Below are positions 1 to 12,006 of a DNA stretch of 64,000 bases, one piece after another. The stretch is from NCBI GenBank assembly GCA_947069175.1, contig CAMTDV010000018.1, positions 37,646,869 through 37,710,868 on the forward strand, read 5' to 3'. The stretch comes from Scalesia atractyloides (Eukaryota > Streptophyta > Magnoliopsida > Asterales > Asteraceae). Within the stretch, counting starts at the first letter, position 1; the number at the start of each line of letters is the position of its first letter. The translations under genes were made by a program, and so were the position numbers. The notes under the pieces are model-generated. The model ran no database searches and was not told the DNA's origin. It saw only the letters and a list, made by a program, of their open reading frames with translations.

Positions 1-299
1 CTCAAAGTTGTTTTCATCTGTTATCCAAACTTTATACCCTCACATGTAAATGTGGACCTATAGATCTCACTATGATGCTCAACATATTGACACGGGAAAC
101 AAAGACGGGTTGCTCATCAGCAATGTAGCTTCTTGCTCAAATCTATGGGCTCTTATAATGGATGCTGGCGCTAGATTCACCTCTTAACTTTACCAACTCT
201 CTCCCTTATTTCTCAGCAAGGGTTTTTATGCAATCTCCATTTTAGAATTTGGTTTGTTGAATGATTTATTTTAAACTACTAAGCATTTTATGAAGACAT
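1..299. other. Unassigned flanking DNA
   Basis: AT-rich sequence left of the MITE. I see no open frame of note, no recognisable protein similarity and no repeat boundary. It is probably intergenic or part of an old repeat that extends beyond the window. Confidence 0.4.
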
Positions 300-302
300 T
301 TA

Positions 303-1111
303 GGTGGTGTTTGCTTTTTAGGAAAAGTACTTCATAACCTCTGTTGTCTTCCCCAAGCAGACAACGCCCAGACATAGGAGTCTGCAGCTTGTTTGTTTTT
401 TAGAAGTGCTTTTATTAAAAAAACATCTTCCGTACCTCTTTTTCACGCAAACCTTGCCTTAAGTCTTCAAACCACTACATAACACATCTCCTTCTCAAAA
501 CACACATCTCCAACCCTAATCCTCTATCCAGGCGACCTCCACCACAGCCGCACCCCCACCTCCACCTCCGACGCAGCCCCCACCCCACCTCCTCGTCCAC
601 CACTGCTACAGCCCCACCCCACCTCCTCGTCGATCTCCAACCCAATCGTATCCAGCCGCACCCCATCTCGTCGAACTCCTACTGTGGTCCGCACCCAAGC
701 CATCTGCCGCACCCCCACCACCTCGACACCTCCACCATCTGCTACACATCTCCAGCCGCACCCCACCACGTCGACACCTCCATCATCAGCCTCCACATAC
801 GACACATATATGAATTTAGGGTTTTTTGCCAAATTTCATCTAGTTGTTTGATGCAAACTTATCACATTGTTTTATACATTCGGTTCTAGAAAAGAGATTC
901 TTGTTTCAAATTACAACTAGATGAAATTTAGGGTTTTTTTCTTTTTTGGCAAATTACATCTTAAGTTATTTTTAAGATGTTTATAAGTAAAAAAAACAAA
1001 CAGTCTTCTTGTTGCAGACTGCAGACGTTGGTCCAGCTCTTCTGCTACAGATGTCTGCAGATGTGGTCCGCAGACTGCAGACGTTTTACCTCTGAAAAAA
1101 CAAACAGCACC
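303..1111. mobile_element. PIF/Harbinger-like MITE
   Basis: The 809-bp segment begins GGTGGTGTTTGCTTTTT and ends in the inverted counterpart of GGTGCTGTTTGTTTTTT, so the ends form imperfect terminal inverted repeats of about 17 bp. It is flanked by TTA on both sides (300-302 and 1112-1114), the 3-bp target duplication typical of PIF/Harbinger transposons. There is no transposase, so it would be non-autonomous. Inside are a C-rich stretch (about 530-790) and several CTGCAGAC-like motifs near both ends (390-400, 1015-1085). A hAT element would need an 8-bp duplication, which I do not see. The family assignment is an inference from the duplication and the end sequence. Confidence 0.6.
831..929. 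repeat. Inverted repeat inside the MITE
   Basis: AAATTTCATCTAGTTGT at 831-847 is exactly complementary to ACAACTAGATGAAATTT at 913-929, giving a 17-bp perfect stem with a 65-base loop. It is a possible hairpin in RNA or single-stranded DNA. No function is evident. Confidence 0.7.
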
Positions 1112-1114
1112 TTA

Positions 1115-2980
1115 ACATGTCATACTTATTGTATGATTTAAGTATGTGTTAATAATAAATCTATTATCTATATATTATATAAACATATAAGATTTGGGAC
1201 ACATGTCAAGTTGTGGTGTTACCATTTGATGGTTTTGGCGGAAAATTAGAGAAATAATACATCCTCGCATTCGGATCCCGCATTGGGTATCCGTATGGTG
1301 ATTTTTGACCCAGCTATAGAAACCTTCCAAACACACCTCTTTTCTTAACCCTAGCTTCCTCCTTCATTTCTCTCCTAGATCAATCATCGCCACCACACGA
1401 GATATCACCATATAATCTTCGCTGCTATCACAACCGAAAGGATCAAGATGTCGATCGACAACTCCAGAAATAATGGTTACGGTTTGACTAGGAAGAATAT
1501 GTTGACGGTGGTTGTGGCCTGAAGAAAAAGATGACGGCTACTAGGGTTGATTTAGGGTTTCTTCAGTGGTGATAATGTGATGGTTGTGATTCAAGGTAGC
1601 AAGGACAAGGCATCGGCTAGGGTTTCACCAGCACCAAGTATTTTTTTCATCTTTTAGATTTGACCGGTTTTTTTTGTTTTTTTGGATTCCTCTCAATTTG
1701 ACCAGGTTTTTTGTTGTATGTTCATACACTTTGTTGGGATCTGTTTGAACCATATGCTTGGAATCTGTTTTTAACCATATGTTGGTTTGAACCTAATTAA
1801 TTTATGAATTGAGTTTTTGTTTGGTGGTTGTTGAAGGGTTGGTTTGGAGACATTTGAAGATTGACGAATGAAGATATAATAGCACAATGGTAGAATATGA
1901 TTTAGATTTAAGCAGCTTTGGGATTTATCTTTTTTTAGTTTTTGTTTTGGTATTTAGGGTTCATGTTTTAAGTTTACACTGTTTTGTGGTAATATGAATG
2001 TAGGAATATGAGGATTATGAAGATGAAGGTGGTGAATATGACGATAAGGGTGGTGTTGTCCGGGGCGGCATCACTTGGGAAAGAGCTGGAAAATGGTCTC
2101 AGAAGTAGAGTCCCCCGGGCAATTTTCGTTCAGGTAATTAATTAATTATTCATTTATTTCATATGGTTGGAAAGTAGTTACAGATTAGTTCATAGCTTGC
2201 TTTCTTAACTATTTATTTATTTTTGATACATACAACACGTAACTCTTGTTCAGTCCATTACATTCGCATTTCTCTATGAGTATATCTAATTTACTCACAA
2301 CTGTGTACTGCTGTAGGGATATGGGATGACCAAAGCAGGGCCTGTGTTGCCACCATTACAGTCATTAAATTCTGAATGTTATTTGATGCAACATAATTAT
2401 ACATCTCATTGCTACAGGTATAACTTTTGTTTTTGCTACACGTATAACACATATTTATTTATTGTAATGTTATTTGATGCAACATGTTTAAAATGGTTCA
2501 AGACAAAGTTGGATTCCAAGGTTGAAGGTTTCGAATCACATTTAGGGTTTTCTACTAATCAGTTTGGCCTGTTATTTTTTCTCATTTTAACAAATTCGAT
2601 TTAAGGTTTATGATTTCTAATTTGGGCTTTATGGTATTGTGTTTTTCTCTTCGAAATCGTTCAAAATTGTCAGCAGCTTTTGTGAAATGGAAAAAAGTGG
2701 GGAAGTCACATGAGGTTTCCTATAGTAGTGATTTCAATAGGTAGAATATAAGGTTATGTTTAATAACGTCTTTTAATGAATGTATTGACAGGCAATTCAA
2801 AAAAATATATATGTATTGATATATTTCTTCTTTAAATTTAGCTTTTACATGTAATTGTTGCTCTTTATAGTGTAATTTTATATATAATGCAAATAGAATG
2901 GCTCACCTGTTCAATTTTCCATCAACAAACCTCAACTCAATCATCAAGGGAATCATTGCAATCAGTTTCACTCCCATCTC
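1115..2980. other. Flank with weak exon-like traces
   Basis: No recognisable gene. One short acidic frame (2004-2108) is preceded by an AG and followed within 25 bases by a CAG-GTAATT donor-like site at 2129-2137, but a TAG interrupts it. The reading 1448-1522 also stops early. About 1330-1450 resembles a plant 5' leader (AAACCCTAG-type pyrimidine-rich text). These could be traces of a decayed host gene or chance. I could not assign a product. Confidence 0.25.
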
Positions 2981-3171
2981 CCTTATAACCTGTCAATCCG
3001 TGCTGCTGTGCTGCTGTTCAGAAGGGATTGCGGGTGGTTCTATCACAGGTTAGTATGATTCCGCCCTTTAGTTTCGATTATGGTTGTTATGGTTGTTGAT
3101 TGATGTTTTTGAATTAATATTGATTAGGTTTTACGTAATTTTATTATCCGTTGAATGATCTCATTACATCT
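2981..3171. repeat. Tandem-duplication arm 1, left part
   Basis: This segment is repeated at 43247-43438 with few differences. Its continuation lies at 42881-43192, on the far side of the Copia-H insertion. Joined across the insertion, the first arm is about 503 bp and the intact second arm is 43247-43747. The duplication predates the insertion, because only one arm is interrupted. Confidence 0.85.
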
Positions 3172-3785
3172 TGTTAGGATCTGAGTTTGAATTACATGTA
3201 GTTTTTGTTTCAAAAATGGAAAATGATTGAATTAAAAGAGATTTGCAGCGGAATAAGATGGAAAACTTTTACTACAAGCAATGGTCGTTTGTTTTCATCA
3301 TCATCATCATGCTTTCAAGTTAATTATTTTGCATGTGATTCACAAACTCCCCCTCACCCTTTGCAATTACAGTTTGGTAATGAGAACCTGCAGAGAAGAT
3401 GATATGCGAAAGTTGATCTTTTAAGAGACAAGTTTAAAGGTTACAAGAGTTGCCTATTTATACTAACTATCTAACCTCTGAGCATCTTTGATGACGTCAG
3501 GGTTGATAGTGACATCAAAAAATATGTAACTAACTTTAAACACTGCTTATACTAACTATCAGTGATTGGCACTGTTACATTGATTAACTAAGCTAATAAC
3601 TAAACTCTGATTCCTATCCTTTGTCCTTGTTAACTCTGGCGGACCTTGAAGCTTTGTGAAGGCAGATGATAGGATGAGCAGTCATGGAGAGTAGTGTAAT
3701 GTAACCTCTGATAGTTGAACCGAAGCTCGGATAGTGCTGTTTTGCTTTATATCATCTGTTCCTTTCATAGGGTTCAATCCCAACA
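3172..3785 (-). repeat. Copia-H 3' LTR
   Basis: 614 bp. Read on the minus strand it starts TGTTGGGATTG and ends ATCCTAACA. It matches 42250-42875 apart from scattered substitutions and short indels, such as one fewer CAT unit in the right copy. The divergence looks clearly larger than between the two Tekay-B LTRs, so Copia-H is the older insertion. Confidence 0.93.
3453..3462 (-). promoter_or_regulatory. TATA-like box, Copia-H 3' LTR
   Basis: The minus strand reads TATAAATAGG. The same box is at 42527-42536 in the 5' LTR, where it would drive the element. Confidence 0.6.
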
Positions 3786-3797
3786 ATCTCCCCCTGG
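3786..3797 (-). other. Polypurine tract of Copia-H
   Basis: The minus strand reads CCAGGGGGAGAT directly before the 3' LTR, the usual plus-strand primer. Similar GGGGGAG runs occur upstream in the extra ORF (about 5606-5613 and 7321-7327). Sireviruses are known for multiple polypurine tracts. Confidence 0.8.
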
Positions 3798-3819
3798 AAC
3801 AGATGATGCCAAAAACACT

Positions 3820-6800
3820 TTATTCTTGGTTTTTATTCCTCAGAAGGAATTCTCTTATTTGACCTTTGAATTGAAGTTCAAAGTTCAGAGATTCCATGTC
3901 ATCAGCATCCTTCACCAGCTCTAAACATAGTATTTCTTGGAAGTCTTCTACTGTAAGCTCATAAGCATCTTCCATGGATAGTTTAGTGGCTGCACCATCA
4001 GACTTGAGCAATGTCAATTCATGGGTGTCTTTGTCAACCTTCCATTTTAGAATTTTTGGGTCTGATGGTTTTCTTGAAGGAGCCCTTATTGCTGAGGTTT
4101 GTAAATGAGCTAACATTGATAAGTCTTTAGCCAGCTTGGTACTTGTATCATCTGTGTGATAATTAATCATATTCTGGATCCCTTCTTTGATAAATGTATC
4201 CTCAAACTCTTTGTCAGTCTTTTCATTCATTTCCCCTTGCTTTTTCCTGTGTTGCAGGGCAAGTGTGAAATGGGCAGATGTTGAGCTGGACCTTTTAGAG
4301 AGTTGAGCTCTGAGGATAGCATCTTCCTTTGAGTAGTCAGACTTGGGAGGCATGGATGGATCCTTTTTCCTTCTTTCTTCCAAACTTTTGTAAGTATCTA
4401 ACACCCTCACCTCACTTGGTTTTTGGAACCATAATGATTTTGGATCAGTTCTTGCTTCATTCTCTTCAACTTCAAGACATTTCAGAGATATCTTTCTTGT
4501 ATAAATCCCAGTTGGTAGGAGTTGGCTTTTTGAGAGGGTCTTTCAACATTTCTTGCATTCTGTTGATTTCTTCTCTCAGCTCATCTATGCTCCAATCCCT
4601 GAACTGTGGCCTTGTTGCCTTATACATCTTCTTTTCCATGATATACTCAATGATTCACTCTTGAGCAACCTATCTTCCCTTACTGACAACTGGTTGCTCA
4701 GATCCTTGACAAAGTTTTGCAGAATGGTGACCTTACTCAGTTGAAAGGACATGATAATCTGTATTTCTCTGTCATTTTTACCAGCTGATTCTCTTTTGGC
4801 AATATCCTCTGCTTGCTTCTTTTTCAATTCTAGATAAGCATCAACATTTGCTGGTCTTGGATAGCCATCAAGGGATAGAATTTTTCTTTTTTCAGGGTCC
4901 TCCTCTGAAAAGAACCTTATAATCTCTTCCCTGACCGGTGGTAAATCAAGAGGATACAACTTTGATACAGGAATGACTTTAACAGTTGAAGAAGTTGTAA
5001 GCACTGATGTGGAGATAACCAGTGTTGATGATAGTGGAAGAGGTGCAGAGATCTCATCATCATTTATCACTTTTGTGATTTTCTTCCTTTTAAACCTTAA
5101 AGTGTGTGTTGGTGGTTGTGGGATTTTTGGTGGTGTGGATAATGGTTGAGTTAATGTGGGAATGTGATTATGGCAGTGGATAGAGATGCATCTGTTGCAA
5201 CCTCTGCTGTATCAACAGATGTTGACACAACAGTTGCTGTAACATCTGCATGTGCGGATGTGTGGTGTGGTTTTGAAGATGTGATAAGTTTTTGAGAGGC
5301 AGAGGTTTTCATGGTTGGATTGGTTTCAGGCTTAGTTTTAGGAGGTGTGGATGTTGGTTGCCTGGCTTTTCTAGCAGGAGCTCTTTTTGATGAAGTACCA
5401 ACCTCTCCTCTTTCTTTTTGCTGATCAATCTTTTTCTCAACCAACACTCTGCTCTCCTCAATCACATTCTTCTTGTGACTAGCCCTTGCCTTGGCCACTA
5501 GTTCTTCAGTTGAATCTATCTTCTTTGAACCATCAGGCCTTGGAATGTTCAATGTAGGTCTGGCCTTATCATCATCCATTGTTAGCTTCTTTGGACCCAA
5601 AGGATTCTCCCCCTTTTTGCCTTCATCTGTTGTAACAAATATAACCATTGGAGGTGCATGGCCAGTGTTGTGAGTAGATGTGCTTTGATGGCTTTAATGT
5701 CTGCTGAAGTGTCTTGATACCTTGATTCAAACATGTTTCGAACATTATTCATATGATGCTTGTGTTGTAAATCCAAATAATGTTGTTGATGTTGAAACAG
5801 ATGGTTAAAAGCTTCTTTGAGATCAGCAGTGGATAGAACAGAGGGTTCACTTTTCGTAGCTATCATCTGCTTTAGTAAATTTTTGATTTCACCAACAGAG
5901 TTTTCTATTCTGGTCACTCTCTCCGTCAAATCTTGGTATTTTAGATCATCACCTAATTTAATAGGATCATCTAAACTTCTACCAGTGGTGGTAGTTATAT
6001 CTATGTTATCATGAGCAGTGGTTTTAGGACCAGCTTTAAACATAGATGCCCCTTTGTCTTGGTACTGGGGACTTCCCACAGTAGAGGTAATAGTTGTTGC
6101 CTCAACAGTGGTTGCCTTCAACCAAGTCTTATTAATGAAACCACTGTCCAACTGAGAACTAGGGAGTTCAGCAATTGTAGTGGCTGCTTGTGTTGAAATA
6201 TCACCAAGGGTTACATGTAACCCAAGGGATGTAGCCTTTTTATTTGCTGATGGGCTACCAATGAATAAAGAATCAGACCCAGCCATTTGATGAAGTATAT
6301 TCTCAGTAATAGGTTGTTGAGAAGTGCTGGTTTGTGTCTGAACTAATTCAATTGTATTCAGCAATGGTACAATTATGGGTGGAAGTGAAGGTATCGGTGA
6401 AGGTGGTTGAGTAGAAAGCGACATTGTCCTGGGAGAGGCTGTGGAAGATAGACCCAAGTGGATCTAGAGCTTCATAAAGTGGTGTCCCTGTGTCTACAAG
6501 CTTTTCCTTTTATGAGGAAGAAGGATGAGTTTCAAAGCCGGTGGGAGATCTTTGAACCATCTGCTGTGAAGAAGTAGCAGCAGTGGTTTGTGACTTTGGT
6601 GCTGTCACAGGGCTAACCTCTGGGATCTCATCTTCCTGAGGACCCTTTTTGGGTTTGGTGGGCTTTTTGGAGATTGTTTTGGTTTTCTTTTTGGAAATTT
6701 TTGGTGTGGGTTTTAGGGTAGCGGTTGTGTTGCCCCGATCACCAAGAGCAGTGGGCTTAGTAGCAAGAGGTTGAGATTGAACATTTTGTTCTGGTAAAAC

Positions 6801-7609
6801 TTGCTCGTCCTCCTCTACTTGTGTTTTCTCAACTTTATCTTGGTTTGTTATTCTGGTGAAAGTTTCATGATTAAGGCTTCCTGGATTAACCACAGCGCCT
6901 TGTTTACTTTCAGGACCTTTGATTTGATCCTGCAAGTAAACACTCAAGATACGTGGATGCATCAAAAAAGCTTTTCTTTTTTCAATATTTTTAAAATTAT
7001 TTACAAGATCATTGAACAATATCTGGGAGTAGTTAAAATCTGTTTCAGTTAAAATTGCATATCCCAGATATTGCATGTTCAATGGGATTTCATTGAAAAC
7101 ATTGGATTTTGCTGAGAGACAAGTAAGAATTGTGTGAAAGAAAAATCTCATCTCAACAGGAAAGTTAGGTTTAAAAATGGTCATACCTTTCATCTGGCTG
7201 ATATAACCTCTTTCAAGAAACTCTGCTTAGATCTCATTAATTGGAAATGACACATGGTGTTGTATGTCATTTAACTTGAAAACTTGAGAGATCGATTGGG
7301 GGCTAATTTGCATCAACACTCCCCCTACTCTTGAAATTATTGTATAAGGAACACCATCAGCAGATGAGTGAACCTTTGCATTTTTCCAGAAATCACGAAG
7401 AGCATCAATGTAAACGGGGCTTTGATGGTTAACATGTGCAAGAATTTAGACTTTCGCAAAATTCGAATCATTGGATGATAGCGAGTATTTGCGTCATTTT
7501 CTTCAAGTATGGCAGTGTAATTGTGTGGGGTTTTGATTATGAGAGTGAAAGGTGGAGGTTTTCTTGCGATTTAGCTTTGGATTTTGAAGATTTTGATTTG
7601 GGAGCCATG
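3820..7609 (-). pseudogene. Broken Sirevirus-type downstream (env-like position) ORF
   Basis: A chain of minus-strand open frames (7193-6510, 6457-5582, 5648-5151, 5070-4585, 4410-3820) fills the space between RNase H and the 3' LTR. The likely start is the ATG at 7609, which opens a Lys/Ser-rich N-terminus that hits a stop after 23 codons. Coding similarity continues in another frame through a conserved block with FWKNAK (about 7390) and then a hydrophobic-aromatic block (about 7190-6960). The rest is low-complexity: Thr/Ser/Pro-rich, a KKTK basic patch, and a coiled-coil-like section with RIENSVGEIKNLLKQM. A stop near 7236 and several frameshifts kill it. The function is unknown. It sits where Sireviruses place an env-like gene, but I see no clear signal peptide or membrane anchor. 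The conserved block is related to the ORF at 63286. Confidence 0.75.
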
Positions 7610-8091
7610 GTGTTTGAGAGAAAAACTGTTTTGAGATTTTGAAATTGACATAGTTAGGGTAACCACTAGTGAGATAAAACAGGGGTTTTATAAGGGTTTT
7701 GAAAAAGTGAACATGATGTAGCATCTGTTGCAAGATCTGATGGCTAACATCTGGCCACGTGTAACCTCTGATGAGAAAAGTAACCGTTGATGTGGCAAAA
7801 CACTGTTTTAGGACAGTGGTTTGGACAATACTGATTTTGTTAACACTAGCAGAGGATAGCCATCAGTGGTTTGGAGAGGTGAAAAATAGAAGTCAGAGAA
7901 TACACTGTATCAGTGGATAAGATTTTAAAGCCTATCAGAGGTTTTGAGCAAACAGATGTTGTGATCAGACTTTTAAAGATTTATTGAAAAATTTCAATTT
8001 TAAACTATTTTTAAGGAATTTGTGAATTTCTGAAAACATTTTGATGCTATGTACACATGGATTTTAAAAAAAACTTATTTTTAATCCATGT
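7610..8091. other. Copia-H spacer between pol and the downstream ORF
   Basis: Non-coding AT-rich DNA with repeated short motifs based on ATCAGAGG/ATCAGTGG/ATCTGATGG (about 7730-7960). This is the expected position of a promoter or splice signals for the downstream ORF. No convincing site can be singled out. Confidence 0.5.
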
Positions 8092-9423
8092 TTAGCATAC
8101 AAGCCTTGAGATCAATTTTTCAAAGGTAGATGTATCCAATGCCTTGGATAAAACATCTGCCCATTAATCTGAAGTATGGACATGATGCAAAGAAATCAAA
8201 CCTTTTTCATAGCAATCTCTCATAAAGTGATGTCTGATGTTAATGTGCTTTGTAGTTGAATGAGAAACTGTATTTTTCATAATATTTCATGCAGCTTAAC
8301 TGTCCAATTTGAGTGGAGTCTTTAGTGCAATGATACCAAAATCCAACAACTGGTTTTGAAGCCACAAGAGTTGAGCAGTGCAGCTAGCAGCAGCAATATA
8401 CTCTGCCTCAGCAGTGGATGTTGAAACTGCAACCTGCTTTTTGCTTTGCCAAGACACTAGACAATCACCTAGGAATTGCATCCTCCTGATGTGGACTTCC
8501 TTGTAGTTTTACACCCATCAAAATCACTATCTAAAAAACCTGAAAGCTCAAACTGGATACCAGATACCAAGTGTGGGAGCACCTTTTATGTATCTGAATA
8601 TCCATTTTACAGCAATAAGGTCAGACTTTCTACATAATGCCTGTGATCTGGCACAAACACATGTTGCAAACATGATGTCTGGCCTTGATGCAGTTAGGTA
8701 CAATAAAGACCCAATCATGCTTCTATAAAGAGTTTGATCAACAAGGTCATCTTTACCATCAATGGTGACTAGCTTGGGGGTTGCCATGGGTGTGCTACAT
8801 GGTTTACAATCATCCATATCAATCTTTTTAAGCAGTTCTTTCACATACTTGTTTTGATGGATAAATGTACCATTGTACAATTGTTTAACTTGAAGACCAA
8901 GAAAACATTGGAGCTCACCCATTGCACTCTTCTCAAACTCTGCTGCCATGAGTTTTTGAAACTCTTCACACATAGCAGTGCTTGTGGATCCAAAAATGAT
9001 GTCATCCACATAAATTTGGACAAGCATCAAATCTTTTCCTTTCCATTTTAAAAACAAGGTTTTATCTATTTTGACTCTAGTAAACCCTATTGATAAGAGA
9101 AAAGTGGATAGAGTTTCATACAAGGCTCTTGGTGCTTGTTTCAAGCCATACAATGCTTTGTTTAGCTTGTAGACATGATCAGGATGGAATGCATCTTCAA
9201 AACCTGGAAGATGACAGACATACACCTCTTCTTTGATTTTTCCATACAAAAATGCACTCTTTATATCCATTTGAAACACCTTTATGTTGTGGTTAGCAGC
9301 AAAAGCTAAGAACAGACGAATAGCTTCCAACCTTGCTACAGGAGCAAAAGTCTCATCATAGTCTATACCTTCTTTTTGTCTGTAGCCTTGAACCACGAGC
9401 CTTGCTTTGTTTTTGAAAACAAT
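8092..9423 (-). pseudogene. pol: Copia-H pol, reverse transcriptase and RNase H part
   Basis: The minus-strand frame 9396-8548 encodes a Copia reverse transcriptase with [25 protein letters not shown], the catalytic YVDDIIFGS and SRPDIMFA blocks. RNase H follows (8481-8296) with SWQSKKQ and STAEAEYIAA. The tail down to the stop at 8092-8094 contains the usual HIDIRHHF-like block in degraded form. A frameshift lies between 8548 and 8481 and stops occur near 8293 and 8165. The N-terminal side is cut by the N1 insertion after codons for [10 protein letters not shown]. The preceding residues continue at 12498-12642. Confidence 0.9.
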
Positions 9424-9428
9424 ACCCC

Positions 9429-9914
9429 TGGTGATGCACTATTGTGTTCGTCACTTGTCGAATAGGCTAGATTGAGCGTGTGTTGAATATTGTATAGGTT
9501 AGAATCGAACACACGACCAAAATACGGAGTGTATAGTGTAAAAGGGAACAAGTTCACCCGAACTTGACCTGTGGAGGTCAAGTTCGCTCGAACTTGACAT
9601 GTTGATGTCAAGTTCGGCCGAACTTGCATACGCAAGTTCGCCCGAACTCATCTTCACTACCAGCGAACTTGTCTCCCTATATATAGGTGTGTTGTTCATT
9701 TGTCATTTAAGTTTTTGGCATCCCTACGGGGAGGTGCTATCGGATTCTCTCCAGGAACTCCGGCAGCTGGACTTATAAAGATGTATGCTCTTTTAGTATG
9801 AATGAAGATTTCTACTGCATTCTGTTTCTACTCCTTTCTGTAATAACATTCTACCAAATCGGTTTACGTTTATCCACTAACTTCTCTCTAGAACCGCCTA
9901 ATCACGGACCTTCA
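9429..9914 (+). repeat. N1 5' LTR
   Basis: 486 bp, starting TGGTGATGCAC (the 3' copy has TGTTGATGCAC, so one base changed in the terminal motif) and ending CGGACCTTCA. It contains three copies of the AAGTTCG-type palindrome at about 9550-9650. Confidence 0.92.
9677..9687 (+). promoter_or_regulatory. TATA box of N1 5' LTR
   Basis: CTATATATAGG lies downstream of the palindromes, as expected for U3. The same box is at 12255-12265 in the 3' LTR. Confidence 0.65.
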
Positions 9915-9916
9915 AT

Positions 9917-9928
9917 TGGTATCAGAGC
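9917..9928 (+). other. N1 primer-binding site
   Basis: TGGTATCAGAGC, two bases after the LTR, is complementary to the 3' end of plant initiator methionine tRNA. Confidence 0.9.
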
Positions 9929-10156
9929 TACGGTTATCACCTACGCTCATGAATTTGGACATTATGGACATTAGGAGGGGTTTTAGACGTAAATCATGAA
10001 ATAAACCTACAAGCCACGGACAAAATCCAAAATTGAACGGATAGGTTTGTTAGAAAACCATTTTCGACCAGATCTATGGTTAAATCATCTCGAAATTCGA
10101 AGAAATAAGGATTCTGGATCGAAAATTGTGTAAAATGGGCTGATTTGGGGGATTAA

Positions 10157-10375
10157 GTTCGCCCGAACTTGACATATATTGGTCAGGTTCGACCGAACTT
10201 GTACCATTTTTGATCAAGTTCGCCCAAACTTTATCAAGTTCGCCCAAACTTGATCAAGTTCGCCCGAACATGATCAAGTCCGCCCAAACTTAACTCAAGT
10301 TCGCCCGAACTTGTGAGTTGGGAGACCAAGTTCGCCCGAACTTGGTGATGGTGACCAAGTTCGCCCGAACTTGGT
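10157..10375 (+). repeat. Palindrome cluster in the N1 leader
   Basis: About eight full or slightly decayed copies of AAGTTCGCCCGAACTT in 220 bp, several extended to CCAAGTTCG-CC-CGAACTTGG. Each could form a short stem in RNA. The position, just downstream of the primer site, is where retroelements keep dimerisation and packaging signals. Confidence 0.85.
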
Positions 10376-10379
10376 CCAA

Positions 10380-11873
10380 TGTCTAAAAAAAGGCATGGAA
10401 ATTTTTTTTTGATCGTATTGATGTGATGAGTGTCCAGAAAAATTTGGCGATAGAAATGTTTTCGAGTTTTCGAAGACCGAACCGCATGTTCGGGGACACT
10501 AGAGCTTCAGAGTACAGATTTGGTGATACGGTCACAGAATTTTGAAGATAACGGGAGAGTCACCGATACCGATGCAGAATGTTGATCTTTTGGGTGTCGT
10601 GACTAGTAATGGGCCTAAACGTTAAATCCGCATTTGTTAAAAACTGAAAGTTCCGGATTTCAGGGGGAATTTCAGTGAAAATTTCAGTATGGTCAGAATT
10701 TGCAAAAATGAGGGGGAATAAAAAATTTTCAATAGTTGAAGATTCCGGCATTTTTGAAATTCGTGACTGCTGCAACAGTATCCGGGTGGTTACCAATTGC
10801 AGATTAACCGGGAAATGCAGAGGATCGAGATTCATTGGGTATTTCAAATTTATGTCTAGTTTGAAAGCGGGTGGTTATATAACTGAGTCTTGAAGGAGTT
10901 GTATATCAGATTCTGAGATCGTGGTTGTGGATTGACACCTTTGTCGCACGTATGGTTTGGAAGCACACACGACTGCCTATCTTTAACTCTGCTTTGCACA
11001 TGAACTATTGACTGGACTAATCTCCAGGAGATAGGGATGCTCTGTAGTCTCAGTTGCCCCGGGTTGTACGCGGTACCATGATTAAAGAAGATGATTTATG
11101 GGATCGGATCTTTAAGATAAAGCTGTGTATACCAGTTGCTGACAAAAGAGGCTATATATTTGGAATTCTGTGATCAAGGAAGTTCAGATTTTTCAGATTG
11201 TGATAAAGGTTGATGCTTAAGGGATGTAGGATTTAGGTCCTGATCTCCGATGTGGGGTTGGTGCATACACGACTGCTTATCATTAACTTTGCAAAGCAAA
11301 TGAACTATTTTGATTGGGTAAGCCAGAAATAGGGATGTTTTGTAATTTGAAGGCGCCAGGCGGAGATAGCTATACATCTGTCATTGTGACTGAAGAGGAA
11401 GAATGTGATTTTGGTCACGGATGTATGTTTCTCAGATTTGATGCATTACAAGATTATCTATTTCCGATGAAGATTTGTTGATTGAGCAGATTACCGATTT
11501 GCTAATCAAATCTTTCTGAAGGGTGCTTAACTGCGATTCGGAAATCGGGATTTTGGATTTTTGAGGGTATTCGTTGATTTGAAGTTTTCCGATGCGGTGA
11601 TCTGAAGTTTCTATCAATTGCCGGTTGAGTTTTTGATACTTTAGGAGTGTGCGGAATAAACTCTCGATGCTCATCGCTTATTCAAAAACTGAACTCGGAT
11701 GCGGTTATCATCGAAATGGAGAAGCTGCTGCATTGATTAGCTTCGAGTTGATGGTTATTTGAGAAAATTTGTCGGTCAAGTAAATCACAAGAGTCGGAAA
11801 CCACGCAACCAAAGATCTGAACTGGAGATTTCAGCGGTATTGAAAGTTGTTAATGCAAACCCGGATTATCAAT
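10380..11873 (+). other. N1 non-coding body
   Basis: No open frame longer than about 95 codons and no retrotransposon protein similarity. Two segments resemble each other (about 10920-11060 and 11210-11360, both with CACGACTGC-TATC-TTAACT and AGGGATG-T-TGTA text), indicating an old internal duplication with a period of about 300 bp. Confidence 0.7.
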
Positions 11874-11874
11874 T

Positions 11875-12006
11875 AAGGGGGAATTTGTTGATGCGTCTCG
11901 ACGACATCGGCAGACACCTTGATTGAAGTTGTAGAGAATATTCAAACACGGCTCAAAGTTTTGAAGTTCAAGATCAAGCTTCGACAATAACGAACAAGGG
12001 GGAATC
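11875..12006 (+). other. Duplicated polypurine tract of N1
   Basis: AAGGGGGAATC (11996-12006) precedes the 3' LTR start TGTTGATGCAC. A near-copy, AAGGGGGAATT followed by TGTTGATGC, stands 121 bp upstream (11875-11894). So both the primer tract and the first nine LTR bases are duplicated. Confidence 0.8.

Noticed and set aside
475..832. Two overlapping minus-strand Gly/Val/Trp-rich ORFs
   Set aside because: They are translations of the C-rich low-complexity core of the MITE. The composition is not protein-like and no motif is present.
1448..1522. Short ATG frame after a leader-like stretch as a host gene start
   Set aside because: It stops after 24 codons. No convincing second exon or protein similarity could be joined.
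9580..9595. Palindrome considered as a heat-shock element or a bacterial LexA-type operator
   Set aside because: Heat-shock elements need TTC and GAA two bases apart and here the gap is four. The LexA box is a bacterial pattern with the arms in reverse order (CGAAC-N4-GTTCG).
9917..9928. TGGTATCAGAGC motifs as parts of tRNA genes
   Set aside because: They match only the last bases of initiator Met-tRNA in complement and occur right after LTRs. No cloverleaf is present.
10157..10375. Regularly spaced palindromes looked at as a possible CRISPR array
   Set aside because: Plant nuclear retroelement context, irregular spacing, and the same motif dispersed through several LTR elements. No cas genes.
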